A stretch of 64,000 bases of DNA from Cryptomeria japonica (lineage: Eukaryota > Streptophyta > Pinopsida > Cupressales > Cupressaceae): the NCBI RefSeq assembly GCF_030272615.1, contig NC_081411.1:829058897-829122896 (forward strand), read 5' to 3'. The notes below the pieces were generated by a model. It searched no databases. It had not been told where the DNA came from and was given only the letters and a program-made list of their open reading frames with translations. Shown here piece by piece: positions 21,012-32,753 of the stretch. Both the position numbers and the translations under genes were made by a program. How positions within the stretch are numbered: position 1 is the stretch's first letter; the number at the start of each line of letters is the position of its first letter.

Positions 21012-21760
21012 GAACTAGGTGTTTGACCAAGATGTGAGAGACTAGATGAAAAATGAAAAGAGTATGGAAGACCAAGAGTTGTATGGAATGTAAATGAATC
21101 TTGAGGTGTACTTGCAATGTCCAAAGTATAAGACCAAGTATGTATGTAGTAGAGTAGGTGTGACTTCCAAAGAGAGGATAGTTTCTCTTGATGAGGTAAG
21201 TTGACCTTGACTCTAAGTAAAACCAAATGAGACCCAAAGGTAAGAAACCTTGATGAGGGACCACTTAGCAAAGTGTAGTTGTATGTAGTATGTTGACAAA
21301 GTATGATGAGGACAAGCAAGTGACCTTTTGACTCAAGTTTGGACAAGTATGAATATAAAATGAGATGTGAAGCAATGATGGACTGTATGAGACCCAAGGA
21401 CAGGTTGAATGCTAGATGAAACCTGAAGAAACAACCTAGGAAGCTCAAGTATTCCGAAATTGATTTCTCTTGTTTGCTGGACTGTAAAATTTTTCCAATT
21501 TGTGAAGTTGTGACCAAATCTGAATGTTTGACTATTTTTCGTGATAAGAGGACACAATGTTGATGAGGACTCAATGTTTGCAAGTGTTTAGACTCAAAAT
21601 GACTCCAAGAAAAGTGTGTTGTTTGATGTAAAGTTGTTTTGCATACACTTGAAGACACAAAAGACACAATGTTTTGTTGTTTGGTCTTGAATGTTTGAGT
21701 GTTTAGCATAAGACAAGCACAAATCTTAGGGTTGGCCAAGACAATAGTTGTTGATCCCAC
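20945..21760 (-). CDS. Possible leader ORF of T, uncertain
   Basis: An open frame of 271 codons precedes and overlaps the gag start in another frame. Ogre-type elements are known for an ORF1 before gag. This one is rich in L, S, H and T with no recognisable domain, and it may simply be open by composition. Confidence 0.2.
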   Translation of the reverse strand: MGSTTIVLANPKICACLMLNTQTFKTKQQNIVSFVSSSVCKTTLHQTTHFSWSHFESKHLQTLSPHQHCVLLSRKIVKHSDLVTTSQIGKILQSSKQEKSISEYLSFLGCFFRFHLAFNLSLGLIQSIIASHLILYSYLSKLESKGHLLVLIILCQHTTYNYTLLSGPSSRFLTFGSHLVLLRVKVNLPHQEKLSSLWKSHLLYYIHTWSYTLDIASTPQDSFTFHTTLGLPYSFHFSSSLSHLGQTPSSWLKPAFKNLGEKLKKLKNPQT

Positions 21761-23008
21761 ATAGGGTTTTACCCCCGAGGCTACGCTATTCAGAGCGGAT
21801 ACTTAGATGCTTGACCTCACTGGCTCCACCCTCGGCACTCACTTCTCGGGTCAGCCAAGCATCAGTCCCCATGAAAACTCCCCATGGCGAACTTTGTATC
21901 TCTACTAAGAACCGTATGTGTGTGGGCCGCCACCAGAGGTCCGACCTCCTGCCTCAACAACTAGAAGGATTTGGGGCATCTAAAACAAAGAGGTGCTAGT
22001 AAGGGCATCTGCTCATGTGGCCATACATGCGGCACTTTCAGCTCTGTAAATACAGAAGGCTCCAAGCCGGTAGGGGTTACGCCCTACAAATGATCAAATA
22101 AATTTGATCAAACGGGTTTATGGGGAGACATAGTGTCGGTATGAACTAATCAACACACGTTATTCATAGTTTTCACCATGAATACATTTGATTATAGTGG
22201 TTTGGATGAGGTGGGTTTTCCTCGCTACCACTTGGGTCGTTCTCTTCTCACTAGTAGTCCTAATGACCACACGGGAAGACAGGCCCTCTAAAGATTAAAC
22301 AAAAAGAGCCTATTGCTCAAGACACAAAAGATAATGATTCAATTTTAGTGCACCAATGGAAGTGTTTGCTAAGCTATGAAAAACAAGGCACACAACAAAA
22401 TTACAAAACCCTAGCCAAGGCCCTGCAACAAAATTGTTAGTAGTTTGGGTTGTTTCAAATGATAACCCCTTCCTGCAAGCACACAAGTTAGGTAAATTTT
22501 AGAAAACCCAAAAGACTTTGTGAAAAGGGGCCTTCAACAAAAACATTTTTTTGCCTCCAAAGCAAGCTGCACAAACGCCGAAAATAAACCAGATCTGAAA
22601 CCCTAAGTACAAAATCCGAAAACCCGAATCTCAGAAAAATTGAAATTGCAAAACAGAAAGCATAGACGCCTCTATACCAGACACAGACGCGTCTGTATGA
22701 CACAGACGCGGTTCTGTTATGCACAGACGTGCTCAGAGATCATAGACGCTGTTAAATGACGTAGACGCGGTCCGATGCAGCTTAGACGCGGTTAGGAGTC
22801 ACAGACGCACCTTTCAGAAACCTGCAAAAATTAAAATTGACAGAAACACAGACGCGATTCCCTCTATCACAGACGCTTCTGAAACACAAAAACACGATCC
22901 GAACACTCGCAGACGCGGAAAAAACCTAAAATATCGTCGAAATTGTCCGATCTGCAACTTCAAAAATGCAAAATCTGCAACAAAATTGTTAAATGCAAAG
23001 GGACAAGA
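21012..23008 (-). other. Element T 5' leader
   Basis: This is a two-kilobase untranslated leader between primer site and gag. The part 21760-22140 is more GC-balanced and looks structured. The part 22660-22922 is the short-repeat array annotated separately. I see no domain here. Confidence 0.6.
22660..22922 (-). repeat. CGCGTYTRTG degenerate repeat array (leader copy)
   Basis: On the minus strand about twelve motifs such as CGCGTCTGTG, GCGTCTATG or CGCGTCTAAG occur with 15-25-base spacing; on the plus strand they read CACAGACGCG. It is the same motif family as at 3988-4215, inverted in the window and therefore in the sense of the gag-pol transcript. Confidence 0.75.
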
Positions 23009-23026
23009 GTCCCACCGGGCGTGCCA
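23009..23026 (-). promoter_or_regulatory. Element T primer-binding site
   Basis: On the minus strand TGGCACGCCCGGTGGGAC follows the 5' LTR after three bases. It starts with TGG, as expected for pairing to a tRNA CCA end. I do not assign the tRNA. Confidence 0.7.
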
Positions 23027-23029
23027 AAA

Positions 23030-23828
23030 TGTTTATGGTGAAAATGGATAACAATAACAACAATATTGAAAGGCTAAAATGAATCCAACCACAAAACCCT
23101 AGCCTAACAATGAACAAAGATCCACCATAACATATGAAGATAACCTAAGACAATGCAAATAACTTAAAATCACAAAGATTATACCATCACATGTCCAATA
23201 GGGTTTTGATCTCCATTCTTCCTATCTCCATTGATCTTGCTTGATATATTTGCTCTCAGATTTTTGTATGCACAAGAGCTCAACAAAGAACGGAATGTGG
23301 TTGCAAGTAGGATCGTAGCGTAGCCAATTGATCAAGTAGTTAGGTCATTAGCATGAGTGATTAGGAATGAATGATTAGGGTTTGACAATGAAGAAAGCAT
23401 CTCCTTAAATAGAAGACACAATATGAAATGGAGGGTTAAGATTGAGAGGTGTAAAAGGAGGTCGGCTAGGATTAGAGGGTAGGTATAAGAAATAATAAAA
23501 TAATGAAAGAGGTAGGTAGTGTATGAATTAAGAGATGAATGACATGTGTCATAGGTAGAAAAAGCTAATGAATTAATTAAATAAATAAAGATTTATTTAA
23601 TTAATAGAAGAAATAGGACAATTAAATAAATAAAATATTTATTTAATTTAGGAAAGGGATAATTTAAATAAATAAATGTATTTATTTAAATGAGAAATAA
23701 GGCTAGAAGAGGATAAATGAATTAATTAAATAAATAAAAAATTATTTAATTAATAGAAGAATTAGGCTTAGATAATTAAATAAATAAAATATTTATTTAA
23801 TTAGACATGACAATTTTGAGTGTCTACA
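23030..23828 (-). repeat. Element T 5' LTR
   Basis: This is the 799-bp partner of 2661-3459 with three differences, followed by the target duplication GTAGC at 23829-23833. The five AT palindromes are at 23567-23806. Confidence 0.95.
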
Positions 23829-23833
23829 GTAGC

Positions 23834-24751
23834 AGTGATAACTTATACAAAATCTTGAAAAAGAAAAAGCATGCCAAGGACACGGAAGGTTTAGGAAGTG
23901 GTGCCGGTGAATGCTCAAACAATAATAATGTCCCCCACAATGATATTTTGTTTGTCTCCTCAAATGGAGAAAACAAGGGACAAACCTTCACAATTAAAAA
24001 TGCTCCTAGGAAGAAGGTTGATCTAGATACAACTGGTGAAGACTTGCAAACAAGAATGAAGACCGATGCTACAAGAAGAAAGAACAATGCAGATCCCAAA
24101 GGAAAAGGGAAAATAGGAGAAGACAACTTCACCAGAAGCAGGAACATGAGAAGACAACAAAGAAGACCTCCTACCAGTAGAGGACAAAGAAATGCTAGTG
24201 CCCACAAGACAAAGCAAGTGTGGGAGAATAAGATATTAGAGGGAAGAGCTGCAGAGAATGGACAACCTAGGATCCATTCTCAGAAAAGCAGAAATGGAGA
24301 TGCTAAACCGATAAGATCTCCCCATGCATGGCAAAATAAATTTGTAAGTCATATGCCACCCTTCTCCGATTATTGCTTTGCATGTAATGGTCATGGCCAT
24401 AGGGAAAAAGAACGTAGAAAGAGATCTAAAAGGAATAATCTCAGATCTCATAGACATCATGCATATGAGAAAAATATATCCATGAGTAGATACATGCATG
24501 TCCCCTCTCCTGGTTATGCAAATATTGTTTGTTATACCTACAATGGAATTTTCCATAGAGAAGTTGAATATAGGAAGAGGAACTTGCAGTCACATGGAAG
24601 CTGGTATGGCAACTATGCTCCATGTAGAAATGGATCTAGAGCATATGGAAGTCAGAGGCCTGCATGTAACCAAATGAGAAATGAACCTATAGGAGCAAGA
24701 GGTCCATCGGTTTCGGTTGCTAGTCACAACAACATGACCAAAAGAACATAG
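23834..24751 (+). pseudogene. Element A gag, C-terminal part
   Basis: It continues the gag frame from 2660 exactly after the duplicated target site (SDNLYKILKKKKHAKD). The sequence is very basic. Two decayed zinc knuckles are visible: CFACNGHGHREKER (last C replaced) and CYTYNGIFHREVEY (several ligands lost). It ends at TAG 24749. Nucleocapsid function is therefore doubtful. Confidence 0.75.
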
Positions 24752-26256
24752 TCAAACGGGTATGTTAAGAGATTCCCCTATCATGAAGTAGGGATGGATG
24801 TTGTGTGATACTACAACACTACTTTTGGTTGTGATGCAGAGTCTAGAAATGAAAGGACCCATCAATAGAAGATGGAAAGACCTTCTCCCATGACTAAAAA
24901 TGGGAAGAAGAATGAAACCATGAAGGTGTGGAGGAAGAAGACCATGGACCGGTAATGTGTATTCAATGCATAGGTGATATCTCCTAAGGCTTGAAGGAGA
25001 TGCAGGACCTTAGGGGGAGTATCATATTGATTAGATCATTCACCCCCTCAAAGAAGGACACTTGGAAGAAAAAGATTATGCTGATGTGAAGGATGAAAAT
25101 GAGAAGATAAGTGTGTGTAGTGGCTTCCTTGGCTACACACCTATAGATCAGAGTTGGATCACTACTGCATGTCAATAGATGGAAATTAACAATTGAAATT
25201 AGATGCTATTTGACACAAAATGTCAGGGGCTACAAGAAAGTGCTCTAGTAGTGATGATGGACCGGTACAGGAAACTGACATGTGTAGGATGTTGCCGACA
25301 TGAATGCTAACATGTATTTGTAGGTTATGTAAGACAATGAGGTTGGAGATCATTGCATTAGTCCTGATAGCATGGAACGTGGAGTTTATGTCTCAGGTGG
25401 TATTGGAAAAGACCTGAAAGATATATCATGATGGCTCTATTGTTGATCATGCATGCATGTGTTGGGGCTAACCTGTTTGATTTATGACATGATAATGCCA
25501 TTATATGGCATTGTGTTCATCCAGGATCATGTCATAGGCTATGGTGGAAATAATGGGGCTGAAAGATCATCAAATGATCACAGTTGCATAACTCAACCGG
25601 TATATGGAGATGATTGGTGCCTAGGTATTGGACCTAATAGATGTTGTGGACCTAAGATGTATAACCTAGGGGGAGTTCAAGTGTTTATGATGCTAAGACG
25701 ACATGCTTGAACTTGTAAGTATACTGATTGCCAAGACTGCAGATGACGGAAAATGCTGGAGGAATACCTAGGAGAATCTCATGGTTATGGGTATCTACTT
25801 GTCACTTGGTTGGTTGTAGTCAGTAAAATCACATTTGATTCTAAAGAAATTTGGGATCAAACGAGAGGTGATGCAGTTTGACTGATAGGTAAGTAGTATT
25901 CACTGACACGGCCTTCTACAATTTAGTGCTTTAACAAATAGTATCAAATTTGCATACTCAATTGGTGTTAGTTGATGGTTGAATCCTCCGTCTCAAGTGC
26001 TGCTACTTGAGAAGATGTAACAAGTAGTATCAAAGGAGGAGATACATCTGGTAAAGAAAAAGGGGAGAAATATTTTTGTCAGTGCCTGGTAGATATAAGA
26101 AGTGTGACCTTGATAGTTCCCTTTGCCATTGTTGTCAAATGGGGAGAAGGATTCTGTAGTATACAATATACTACATGTGTGAGAATCCATGGATTATAGA
26201 AAGGGGGAGAAAGATTATGTAGTATTTCGGATACTACATGAGTTGACATCAATGCG
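24752..26256 (+). other. Element A region without pol
   Basis: A short residue of the gag-pol junction (KVWRKKTMDR, near 24925) is followed by sequence without pol domains. It contains repeated purine tracts: TTAGGGGGAGTATC (25012), CTAGGGGGAGTTC (25668), AAAAGGGGAGAAAT (26058) and GAAAGGGGGAGAAAG (26199). The end resembles the SIRE 3' UTR (TTGCCATTGTTGTCAAATGG). Confidence 0.65.
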
Positions 26257-26268
26257 AAAGGGGGAGAT
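26257..26268 (+). promoter_or_regulatory. Element A polypurine tract
   Basis: AAAGGGGGAGAT directly before the 3' LTR, identical to the tract of B and G. It is flanked by a perfect 12-base inverted repeat TTGACATCAATG / CATTGATGTCAA. Confidence 0.9.
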
Positions 26269-28745
26269 AGTTGGCATTGTGTTGTCATTGATGTCAACCA
26301 GTATAGGATGACTACTAGTATAAGGGATGTATGTGCAACACTGTCATGGATAAGTTTAGGATGAGATATCCTTATTATCATCTTGTGTTGTAGAACATCG
26401 ATAAGGTAAGGGAGAGAATGACATTCAGAGGAATGATCACTGGAGTCACCGATACACAAGTTAGTGTTTGACTTGTGTGGATGAAATGTGCAGGTTATTG
26501 GTATAGTAGTTATCAGTAGGGAGAGTATGTCAACTGGTGAGCGGTTGCCGATCGACAATTCTATGACTCGTGTACAAAGAGGATGGGCAAGGTGCTTGAG
26601 ACATTGTTTGTGATGAAGAGGCAAAGTGTCACCTAAATCATATCAACATAGGAGGAGAAGGATGTACAGGTCACCGGTATGCTGTGTGGATGCAAAACAA
26701 TAGGACTCCCAACAGATAAAGATGCAATCACCATTTGAAGAGATGACTGATAGTGAATATGCCCACACCGGATCACATGTTCTTGTTTGATGATATGTTG
26801 CACAAACAAGGAAGCCACATGAGTGCATTGAAAGATGTAGATGACAAGGATTCACTACCACCGGTAAGTGGAGCTTATCTCCTATTATGCAAAGTATGCA
26901 TCTTAGTTCCGTGAGATAAGGCAAAAGGAGAAGGTAGGTGTTTGAAGGCTCACACCAGATCTACCGGTGAATCAAAGGGATGCCTCAAGTGCATAGAATT
27001 AGGGATGTGCACTGGATCGACAAAGAAGACATGATGAGATGCCAGGACAGATGAGGAGTGATGGGTTTGTTACTTTGACAAATTGACAGAGATGATGTCT
27101 GATCTATTGATGAAGAAGGCAACATTGTGAAGCTACAAATAGAGGACAATGGATGGAGTGAAGATGGAGTCTCTCAAAGGTTGATGACATGGAGTCATCA
27201 AGGTATTTACCGTTATATGTGTCCACCAGTAATATAGACAAGGTGCAAATACAAAAGACTTCCATATGATGAAGATGTGCACAAGGTAGGGTAGCAAGAG
27301 TGCTGACCGATTAAGAGTTCCACCAGAAGAGATGCAAAGTGCAGAGATGAAGGGTAATCGGTAGAGTATGAGATACTGATAGGGTTAGTAAACTGGCAGA
27401 AAGGAAGGATTGGTTGTGTGTCAATTTTCAGTGACCGAGTCTAGCCAACTCAGAGATCCTTGCTGAAGTGGATATCGACATGGACGCCATGTGGAGGTGA
27501 AGTGGCAAGCTCGCAGAGGTCAGTGAAGTATTGTGTAGAGATAGGTGTTTGTACAACTGTGCATTTAATATGGAGCCCGTGATTTATGGATCAGATCAGA
27601 AGAGTGTGACTAAGGAAGAGTGAACGACAGAGAAAGATCAGACAATTGTTGGTGCCAGGATCGAAGAAAGAAAATCAGATTGTAGGAGGACCTCAAGAAG
27701 GAAACAACAAAGATATTTATGTCATTTTGATAGATGCAGGTTGAGATACATGGCCATGTTTGCTATGTTTAGAAAGTGTGTATTGGAAGACACGTTAATG
27801 GTGGTGATGTGCATATAGTTGTTTGGGAGATCAGATCGAATGAGATCTGATTGGATTTGGTTTTTCTTGAGGTTGATGAGGAAACCCTAACCACTTGGAT
27901 TTTGAATTATCTTTTGGTAGGAAGACTAGGCTATAAATATGCAAGTCAAAGATATTGTTAAGTTCTACTGAAGGAGAGTATTGCCACTAGATGAGAGAGT
28001 GTTGCTGCATGAAAATATAAATTAGCCAAGTTCTCATCAAGGAGAAAGAGAAGAGACTGAGTGTAAGGGAGAACTAGGTTGAAGTGTTTAACCATCAATA
28101 GAGGTGCATAATTGGTAGTGTTGATACCGACAGAGAAGAAGTGAAGGAAACTATAGAGAAGATAGAAATAGAACCGAAAAAGTGTAGTATTGGTGGAGAG
28201 GAGTAGAGAAGCATAGAGAAGAGACAACTAGAAGAGAGAATCGACAAAGAGAGGACTGACAATGAACTAGACAAGAGATCTAGCTGAGAGATATGCAGAA
28301 GTGTTACAAAATCCATTTGCAACAAGGCTATTAACTTGTAAATGAATATGTTTTGTATTCACTGAGTTGGAGCTCGGTGTAGGGGTTGTAGCTCCTTGGG
28401 TTGGTGCCCTAAAATCAAGGGTTGGTGCCCTAAAATTAGGGGTTGGTGCTCCTTGGTTTGGTGCCCTAAACATTGTAATCAGAGATTGATTGTGAGGTTG
28501 GATTGGAGTAGTAGACTCCAACAACATTTATCACCGAGGTTTTTCCCATCTTGGGTTTTCCTCGTATATGCTAGTGTTATGGGATGTCCCTTTATGTGTG
28601 AATGCAATTGTAATTAGCCTCCCCACTAATCGGTAAGTTTGCATTCAGTTAGATCTATTAACCACTATACTCACATCAGGTTGTTTAGGTAAAAGTTTGA
28701 GAACCATTGATTGACCCCCCTCTCACTGATACATTGTGTCTAATA
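26269..28745 (+). repeat. Element A 3' LTR
   Basis: About 2.48 kb, from AGTTGGCATTG (the usual TG start is mutated) to GTGTCTAATA. It is homologous to 1-1734 but clearly diverged, and it keeps the ~600-base segment missing in the 5' copy. Triplicated GTTGGTGCCCTAAA words occur at 28400-28475. Confidence 0.85.
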
Positions 28746-29823
28746 GGTTTGAGAACCGGTATCAAGATCTTTGACCAATGATGATTTATGGTTTGGTGGT
28801 GATTCTTTTCATGTTCATAAGTTAATGATGATGTGTTAGAATCTGTGTGAAGAGATAAGATGTTGTTTTGGTGTGTATAAGGATTGAATTTCTTAGGAAG
28901 TAGCGAAGTGATTAGCAGAATGTGTTAAGGGTTTGACAACTTATCGGATCGATGTCCGATGCTGAGTTATGATCATTCAATGACTATAATTGTCTTATAT
29001 TTTGTTGTAATGATCTATAATGATTTGTAATGATCTGATATGATCTATTATGTAGATTCATTGTAGGTTAGGGTTTTGTAACCGACCTAATTGTAAAATG
29101 TATTTAGGTCAAGTTTGAAAAGGTTGGGTGTGTCGGTGATTAGAGAAGTGTGGGTGTGTCAAACTTGATTGAGATGTCTACATGAAAGAAGCAAATTGGA
29201 GTTGACAAGGATCTATAATAGCAAGATTTGAAGTACTGAGTCTAGATCATTTATCTATTGTTTCCTAATAGTTGCAACAACATTAAATTCCCTTAACCAG
29301 GTAGGTCCTAACAAGCCTAATCTTGTAAATCCCTTCATCAGGTGGCTCATTAATTTGGGTTTAAATCCTCTCACGAGGTTACTCCTAATAGGGTAAAGCT
29401 CCTAATAGAGCTAAGTTGTAAAATACCTTGACCGAGTGACTCTTAATAGGGTGTGCTCTTAACTGGGAATTGTTGTAAAACTCCTAACCCAGCTAGGCTC
29501 CTAATAGGATGCATTCCGAGAGAGTGCATATTTTGTGGGTACCAATTCCCATTGTGGTTTTTCCCATTTGGGTTTCCATGTGAAAAATCCTTGTGTTCAT
29601 GTTGTGGATGGATTGTTCATTTGATGTCTTTAGTATATTTTCTTAATGATGAACACTTAAGTTGCTACTGGTAAGTTTTGGTTAATATGCATTAAGTGAT
29701 TGTTTGATAAGCTACCGGTACTGGTTATGAACTGTTTTTGGTGAAGTGTTTTCAGATTGGTGAAATTTTGCAGTTTATTGTTATCACTGATTCAACCCCC
29801 TCTCTTAGTGTTAACTAGATCCT
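28746..29823 (+). repeat. Degenerate LTR fragment (copia type)
   Basis: It shows the same layout as the other copia LTRs of the window: TAACCAGGTAG-type degenerate repeats (29290-29500), the GTGGTTTTTCCCATTTGGG core (29550) and an end ATTCAACCCCCTCTCTTAGTG. No primer site follows. It is probably a truncated or solo LTR. Confidence 0.6.
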
Positions 29824-30204
29824 CACATTAAAACCTTCTATTATAACCTCCTAGTTTGTTGTAATTATGTGATTACATGTGATTTATAGGTTTAAGCAGG
29901 GCATCTATAGAGGAGGTCGCTATTGGTTTGAGAAAATTTGTTGTCTCCTTGATGAATTCACTTCTTCCTTTGTGAATTTTGTTGTCACTATTGATTGGAG
30001 TCACTGCTTCTGGATCAAATTTGATGTTGATGCTTGACTGAATTTTCTATATATGATGTTTGAACTCACTGCCTTTTTGATAAAATTTGCTAATCTGCTC
30101 TTGAGGTTTGCTGATTAGAAAGAGGAGTTGGATTTGATTGGTGTTTGAAATGATTGCTTGAGATTCCTCTTATAGGCGATTAGGGAAATGTGGTGTCTTT
30201 TCCC
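29824..30204. other. No gene seen
   Basis: AT-rich sequence without a recognisable gene or element end. Confidence 0.5.
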
Positions 30205-30223
30205 ATATTAGGCCGACTTGTTT

Positions 30224-30426
30224 TTTATTAAGGAAAAATAGGTTTTAAGGGAATCGAAACCTACTTACATATCAAAAAGAAAAGCATTATAGAAGCAAGA
30301 AAGGACAGAATGAAGAAAGAAAGGAAACAAAAGATCAACACAAAAGACAATAGCCAGAGAAAAGTACAACAAAAGACCAGCGAGAAATTGACACACCTAA
30401 AATAAAACTAGAACATCTAGGTGAAA
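30224..30426 (-). mobile_element. LINE- or SINE-type insert with 19-bp target duplication
   Basis: The word ATATTAGGCCGACTTGTTT occurs at 30205-30223 and again at 30427-30445, flanking 203 bp. A T-run at the left edge is a short poly(A) on the minus strand. Long duplications plus an A-tail are the mark of target-primed reverse transcription. No coding motif remains, so a 5'-truncated LINE and a SINE cannot be told apart. Confidence 0.75.
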
Positions 30427-30569
30427 ATATTAGGCCGACTTGTTTAATTAAATTAAAACAATAAATTACCTCAAGCTAACTGACTTGCCTCTTCTTATTT
30501 GAATTTTGAATTTTGTTATGGGGTTGTTAAAATAAAGTTGATTAGTGAATTAAAACTTTAATAATTTGC

Positions 30570-31060
30570 TCATCTACCCCAATTCTTGAAATTTGCTCAT
30601 CTATAGCAAATCTTAAAGTTCACTCATCTATAGCAAATCTTGAAGTTTGTTTAAGACATTGATTCTTAGGTGCTTGGATATTGACTTCGCTCATCTCCCT
30701 TTAATCATGAAATTCACTCATGTGTATTGATCCTTGAAGTTTGCTCTTATACTTCATTTTGTGAAGTTCACTCATCTAAGTCAATTTGTGAAGTTCGTTG
30801 ATAGACATCAATTCTTGAAATTCAATGATATACATCAATTCTTGAAGTTCGCTAATGTCATTGAATTTGTGAAGTTTGTTCCAAATTAAATCAATTCAAG
30901 GTGAATACTTTCAAATTTCCTTCTTTCTTCCATCATGAATTTATCTCATCCACATTCTTTCTTGAAGTTCACCGATCTCCCTTGATTCTTGAAGTCACTC
31001 ATATACCTTGAAACATGAAGTCATTCATCTCCCTTGATTCTTGAAGTCACTGATATAGCT
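30570..31060. repeat. Degenerate repeats around CTTGAAGTTCGCTCAT
   Basis: More than a dozen variants of TTCTTGAAGTTCACTCATCT occur at about 25-35-base spacing, strongly diverged. There is no coding signal. Confidence 0.6.
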
Positions 31061-31063
31061 TGA

Positions 31064-32391
31064 TGTTGGTAATAAAAATGAAGGAAAATTGAGAGGGGTG
31101 GAGGTGAATTAGTTTTCATTAGATCTACAAACTTAACCACAAATACAGATTTGATAAACTGTAGCAATGACAAAGATAAGCAAATTGATAGCACAACACC
31201 AAGATTTTGACATGGAAGACCTGGTTAAGGGAAAAACAATGGTGGAAACCTAACCATAATAAGATGATATTCTATAGTAATATGTATAAATATTGCAATG
31301 GGGACACATGCATTCAGGCACACTACCTAGAGCTCACTACTCAAAACATAATGGCCCGGAAGGCTACAACCCTCAGGGAAGTCTCAGTGACTTACAACAA
31401 GATTCAAACTACAATCTGGAAGGAATGAACTAAAAGAATAACATCTCCAAATTCCTGATGACAGTTCTGGTTAAACACAATTGTCCACTCTACAACACCA
31501 TTATCTGCTCAATCACAATGCCAAAGGATCAATCACTTGTTCGTACATACACCACTCTCTAATAAGGCAGACACAACCTCGATACCAAAATTACATTATA
31601 ATACTACCTATTTATACAATTCATCAACCTTGACAACAAGGTCAGCTAAACCCTCAACTCATAATTACAGAATTACATCACATGATATAAAGATTGACCA
31701 CCAGACCAATATAATGATATACATGACATAACATGGACCTAATTCAAATCTCAAAAATGCAACACCACCAAAAATCATGCTAAGATCAACTGCAACACGC
31801 TACACCACCAAGAAAACCACATAACACAAAAAACATCACCGGTTCAACAAAATCACCAAGAGTTCACACAAAAATCAATGTGGATTGTCAAAACAAATAG
31901 GACACAATTAGGAAACACAAACAAGCACGTTAGAATCATCATAAACAATTGCACCAACACCACTTATCAAATATCCATCTATCAACGTCTGAAACTCAAG
32001 AACACTCAAACATCAACAACTGTCATGAAGAAAGATAACTTGTGAAGCACCAAATCATGAACCATCTGTAATGAAGATACACAAGACCATCCCAAACAAT
32101 CTCCCAAAGACTCTTCTTAAGATCTGATCACACTGGAATATACCGGAGGAAATACCAAATTTTGCAAAGCATTGATCAGAAAAACTAACTGCAAAACTAG
32201 ATCATATGATATGATCAATTAAACTTACCAGATCACTAAAACCAATACGGAAGAATATAGTGATACTATAAATACTCCATACACTAAACCATAATCACAA
32301 TAAACCAATCTGCAAGCACCAGAGCAATAAATCACAGGAATATGTTGACATCAATGACAACAACATATCATAGCATCAACAATGTCCAACA
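31064..32391 (-). repeat. Element F 3' LTR (minus strand)
   Basis: Bounded by TGTTGG and CCAACA. Directly to the right is a PPT on the minus strand, so this is the 3' LTR of an element reading leftwards. The left flank is CTTGA; the partner flank is not in the window. Confidence 0.75.
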
Positions 32392-32405
32392 ATCTCCCCC
32401 TTTGG
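32392..32405 (-). promoter_or_regulatory. Element F polypurine tract
   Basis: On the minus strand CCAAAGGGGGAGAT directly precedes the LTR. Confidence 0.85.
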
Positions 32406-32700
32406 TATTAATGACAACATATGAATGTGAAAAACAATCAATGCAAACAAAAAAAATATCTTCAACAGACTCCCCCTAAGATCAAGCAGATAAGACAATT
32501 TTTTCACATGCTTCTCTCCCCTTTTGACAATAATGCCAAAGATCTCAAAATAGAAAACCAAACTTACTCTCCCTCTTAAAAACATGAATCTCTCCCCCTT
32601 AAAACACATAACCAGACTACTCCATCAGAGGAGCAACACCAACTCATCAATCTGGATTAAAGGAATAAGATTGTGAAGTCCACCATATTGATGCAACTCA
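32406..32700 (-). other. Element F 3' UTR
   Basis: Noncoding. It contains two further purine tracts on the minus strand (TTAGGGGGAGTCT near 32475 and TTAAGGGGGAGAGA near 32595). Confidence 0.6.
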
Positions 32701-32753
32701 ATGCATCTAGTTCTCATCAGGAGGGGTGGATACCCCTAACTTATCTCTCAAAT
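32701..32753 (-). pseudogene. Element F RNase H, last codons
   Basis: On the minus strand it encodes the typical copia end LRDKLGVSTPP followed by a stop. It continues the RNase H piece at 60935-61147; the two are separated by element E with target duplication CAAAT. Confidence 0.75.

Larger units (their letters stand above)
2661..23828 (-). mobile_element. Element T: Tat-lineage Ty3/gypsy retrotransposon
   Basis: Two 799-bp LTRs (2661-3459 and 23030-23828) differ at only three positions by eye. Both ends carry the target duplication GTAGC (2656-2660 and 23829-23833). The element reads right to left: 5' LTR, primer site, 2-kb leader, gag, protease, RT, RNase H, archaeal-type RNase H, integrase, long 3' spacer, PPT, 3' LTR. 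The domain order RT then integrase is Ty3/gypsy, and the extra RNase H is diagnostic for Tat/Ogre-like elements. The 3' spacer holds an antisense plant mobile domain gene and the later insertion N. Total length is 21.2 kb, about 16 kb without N. Confidence 0.95.
1..28745 (+). mobile_element. Element A: SIRE-type copia retrotransposon, gag only, interrupted
   Basis: This is the outermost element of the left block. Its 5' LTR enters from the window edge, followed by a primer site, a degenerate gag, a 1.5-kb region without pol, a polypurine tract and a 3' LTR. Element T lies inside gag; removing T and one GTAGC copy restores the same reading frame across the junction. The PPT and the gag style fit the SIRE/Maximus lineage of Ty1/copia. 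Protease, integrase, RT and RNase H are not visible, so A would depend on enzymes from elsewhere. The target duplication cannot be checked because the left end is outside the window. Confidence 0.85.

Noticed and set aside
20945-21760. 271-codon leader ORF of T as a genuine Ogre-type ORF1
   Set aside because: Position fits, but the sequence is L/S/H/T-rich without a domain; kept only as a low-confidence feature.
31207-31731. Short plus-strand open frames in the F LTR
   Set aside because: Within an LTR, without conserved domain or partner in related LTRs.
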